Assembly (NCBI GenBank): GCA_024123915.1
Contig: CP099650.1
Coordinates: forward strand, 1,674,001-1,738,000
Reading direction: 5' to 3'
DNA: 64,000 bases
From: Oxalobacteraceae bacterium OTU3CAMAD1
GTDB lineage: Bacteria > Pseudomonadota > Gammaproteobacteria > Burkholderiales > Burkholderiaceae_D
Positions 62,424 through 64,000 of the stretch are shown in pieces; within the stretch, counting starts at the first letter, position 1; each line of letters begins with the position of its first letter. The notes below the pieces were generated by a model that was given only the letters and a program-made list of their open reading frames with translations, had not been told where the DNA came from and ran no database searches. The translations under genes were made by a program, and so were the position numbers.

Positions 62424-62867
62424 CTACTTTGCCGACAGCGCAGACATGTCGGTGTTGAGTTGTTTGATGCGCCCGATATCCAGATCGATGCGGCAGGTAA
62501 GGCGTCGCATCTCAAGCGCGTTACCGATTGCGCCGCCGCCAAGAGAATAGGCGAAGGCGCATTGCGCATCTCGATATTGCTCGTACGCTTTGTTCGAAGC
62601 TCTGAGCTTTTTCTTCGCAAGGTCGATGAATCTCGCATCCTCGTCCCATTTTGAGATCGCGGCAGCAGTTTGCTCTTCGGCGCGCTTCAGTGCTGCGTTA
62701 CTCGCGCGAGATTCCTTCTCTAGACATTCCCGCATTCCTGCTTGCGAATAGGCACCGCATTGTTCGAGCGCCGTAGGCTTGCTATGGAGTTCGGCTGACC
62801 AGACTTCGCCGGAAAAGACCGACAACGCAAATGCGCAGACCAGAACGATGAGATTTGAAATTCGCAT
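62424..62867 (-). CDS. LprI/DUF1311-family secreted protein (own start inside a longer frame)
   Basis: 147 residues from ATG 62867 (or 62882). AAGGA lies seven bases before the ATG, and a signal peptide follows (ISNLIVLVCAFALSVFSGEV). The mature part has the LprI Cys pattern (EQCGAYSQAGMRECLEKES, DAQCAFAYSLGG, RLTCRIDLD). LprI-like proteins inhibit lysozyme in some bacteria. The gene lies in the same frame as an upstream membrane-protein gene with no stop between them, so the longer product could also be made. I treat the internal start as the functional one. Confidence 0.65.
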   Translation of the reverse strand: MRISNLIVLVCAFALSVFSGEVWSAELHSKPTALEQCGAYSQAGMRECLEKESRASNAALKRAEEQTAAAISKWDEDARFIDLAKKKLRASNKAYEQYRDAQCAFAYSLGGGAIGNALEMRRLTCRIDLDIGRIKQLNTDMSALSAK

Positions 62868-63449
62868 GAGGATTTCCTTCATTTGCTGGAGCGGGGGCGT
62901 GGCGTTCCGCCACCTTGGACTGATGCCGCGACAGGCTACCACGGCGATCACGCCCGTGACCGTGAGCATGGCAGCTGTGTGCACGCTGACGGCGGCAAGC
63001 GCCATGACTATGGAGCCGGTCGCGGTGATTTCGCGCGCTGGAGTGTCGGACAGGCACAGCGGGATCAGCGCCGGCACCAGCATCAGGCCGGAGCCATGCG
63101 CCGTCGATATCATCAGCGACCATAACGCCAGCGCCGCCGGGCCGACCGGCGCGCGTCGATGCCGGCGCGCGAAGCGCCACAGTTGATGCGCAACGATGCC
63201 GGCGAACAGCGCGGCCGCCAGCCACCACAGCATCGCGCGATCCGTCACCAGCCCCGACACCACCGCAGCCGCCACCAGCGCCACCGATGCCGCATGTCCG
63301 ACCGCGATCGGCACCAACGCGCGCAGCGCCTGTCCGCTGTCGCGCGCCCGCACTCCGCGCGCGACGGCGAACATCCAGCCGGTGGCAGGGTTCAGCCCGT
63401 GCAGGGCGCCGACCCCGGCCACCGCCAGCCATGGAAGCCAGTCGGACAC
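62424..63449 (-). CDS. Membrane protein reading in frame into the LprI gene
   Basis: Starting at GTG 63449, about 190 residues encode five or six transmembrane helices: LPWLAVAGVGALHGLNPATG, VPIAVGHAASVALVAAAVV, AAALFAGIVAHQLW, LALWSLMISTAHGSGLMLVP and VHTAAMLTVTGVIAVV. The opening GALHGLNPATGWMFA is shared with an uncharacterised membrane family. The family-like part stops near TVTGVIAVVACRG, then a linker ISPRWRNATPPLQQ leads straight into the LprI signal peptide. The upstream gene seems to have lost its own stop, probably by an insertion or deletion. It follows the DUF899 gene by 15 bases. Confidence 0.6.
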   Translation of the reverse strand: MSDWLPWLAVAGVGALHGLNPATGWMFAVARGVRARDSGQALRALVPIAVGHAASVALVAAAVVSGLVTDRAMLWWLAAALFAGIVAHQLWRFARRHRRAPVGPAALALWSLMISTAHGSGLMLVPALIPLCLSDTPAREITATGSIVMALAAVSVHTAAMLTVTGVIAVVACRGISPRWRNATPPLQQMKEILMRISNLIVLVCAFALSVFSGEVWSAELHSKPTALEQCGAYSQAGMRECLEKESRASNAALKRAEEQTAAAISKWDEDARFIDLAKKKLRASNKAYEQYRDAQCAFAYSLGGGAIGNALEMRRLTCRIDLDIGRIKQLNTDMSALSAK

Positions 63450-63464
63450 GATCCGCGCTCCCGC

Positions 63465-64000
63465 TCAGGCGCCCGCCGCGCAGCACGAGGCTGCCGATGC
63501 GGCCGCCGGCGCCGTCTCGTAACGGTCATGGTGGCGCACCCATTCCATCGGATACGACAGTCCGTCCTCGTTGCGTCCCAGCGGCGTCAAGTCGAGGAAG
63601 TTATAGGTATGCATCATCACTTCCACGCCGCGTCCGTAGGTCGAGTAGGTCAGGTAGACCTGTCCCGCATCGTCCTTGTAGAACACGCTAATGCCCGGCG
63701 CGTCCGGATGCGGGAACGGCTGCTGGACATAGTTGTAATAGACCGCACCGCCGGCCATTTCCTCCGGCGTGAAGCTGACATGGAAGTCGTAGTTGAATTC
63801 GCTCTCGCCCGACGACACCCACTGGAACTGCCAACCCATCCGCTTGCGCATGCGCTCCAGATCGGCCAGCGGCGCGCGCGAGACCGCGACTATCGTTGTG
63901 TCGCGCTGCGCCAGATGCGCCAGCGCGCCATCCGTATGGTCGGCCATGTACGAGCAGCTCTTGCAGCCCTGTTCGGCGCCCGGCGTGTACATGAAGTGTT
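63465..64000 (-). CDS. DUF899-family thioredoxin-like protein (start beyond the window)
   Basis: The 3' part, at least 178 codons; the gene enters from the right edge. Family cues: FMYTPGAEQGCKSCSYMADH with its C-x-x-C pair, then FVAVSRAPL-like TIVAVSRAPLADLERM and YNFLDLTPLGRNEDG at the end. DUF899 proteins have a thioredoxin fold of unknown function. The tail (SAASCCAAGA) is Ala/Cys-rich. It lies upstream of the membrane-protein gene on the same strand. Confidence 0.85.
   Translation of the reverse strand, partial: HFMYTPGAEQGCKSCSYMADHTDGALAHLAQRDTTIVAVSRAPLADLERMRKRMGWQFQWVSSGESEFNYDFHVSFTPEEMAGGAVYYNYVQQPFPHPDAPGISVFYKDDAGQVYLTYSTYGRGVEVMMHTYNFLDLTPLGRNEDGLSYPMEWVRHHDRYETAPAAASAASCCAAGA

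Overview
The window looks like the chromosome of a GC-rich betaproteobacterium of the Oxalobacteraceae type (Massilia, Duganella or Janthinobacterium relatives). This is inferred from the collinear block yebC-purD-hemF-nadD-rsfS-rlmH-maf-rng, from a Tad pilus locus, a PEP-CTERM protein and the codon bias. It was not tested by alignment. There is no rRNA, CRISPR array or insertion sequence. One tRNA gene, tRNA-Thr(CGT), lies at 60791.

Layout. (1) 1-5689 is part of a Tad (Flp) pilus locus: two very short flp pilin genes at the left edge, a NarL-type response regulator and its sensor kinase, two TadE pseudopilins and a TadG-like protein with a von Willebrand A domain. (2) 5694-13814 is ordinary chromosome: an esterase, a LysR regulator, a RidA-like protein, an orphan ribbon-helix-helix protein, a periplasmic binding protein, a Tat-exported phospholipase C with a PEP-CTERM neighbour, and a DUF1080 lipoprotein. 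(3) 13841-42543 is an integrated genomic island of about 28.7 kb. (4) 42523-60673 is core chromosome, with a dispersed family of nested palindromes in four intergenic gaps. (5) 60791-64000 holds tRNA-Thr and a small accessory patch: a broken ParE-type toxin with an intact antitoxin, a BPSL0067-type amidase effector with an STY0300-type partner, and an LprI-like gene fused in frame to a membrane-protein gene.

The island sits at the 3' end of rng (RNase G). Its two ends carry a 21-bp imperfect direct repeat, both copies of which encode the last six RNase G codons plus a stop. The element therefore supplies a replacement tail for rng, and the original host tail is stranded about 28.7 kb away. 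Repeated TGTGTAGCTA boxes lie just inside both ends and look like arm-type integrase sites. The integrase gene is at the left end. A replication and excision module lies at the right end (AlpA regulator, RepA-like ATPase, Phage_CRI-type initiator). No relaxase was seen.

The island cargo is mainly anti-phage. The most interesting unit is a tightly coupled leftward five-gene operon (20861-30909): RapA/SNF2-like helicase, AIPR-domain protein, beta-class adenine methyltransferase, type III Res-like helicase-nuclease, and GIY-YIG protein. I cannot match this combination to a named defence system and propose it as an extended type III restriction-modification-like system. Beside it are a DUF4268 nuclease-like protein and an OLD-family ATPase/TOPRIM nuclease overlapping a UvrD helicase (Gabija-like, but larger than the founding proteins). 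The left part of the island has a cysteine-peptidase-like protein, an XRE regulator with a striking inverted-repeat operator, two lipoproteins (one a zinc peptidase), and a second tyrosine recombinase behind two small genes.
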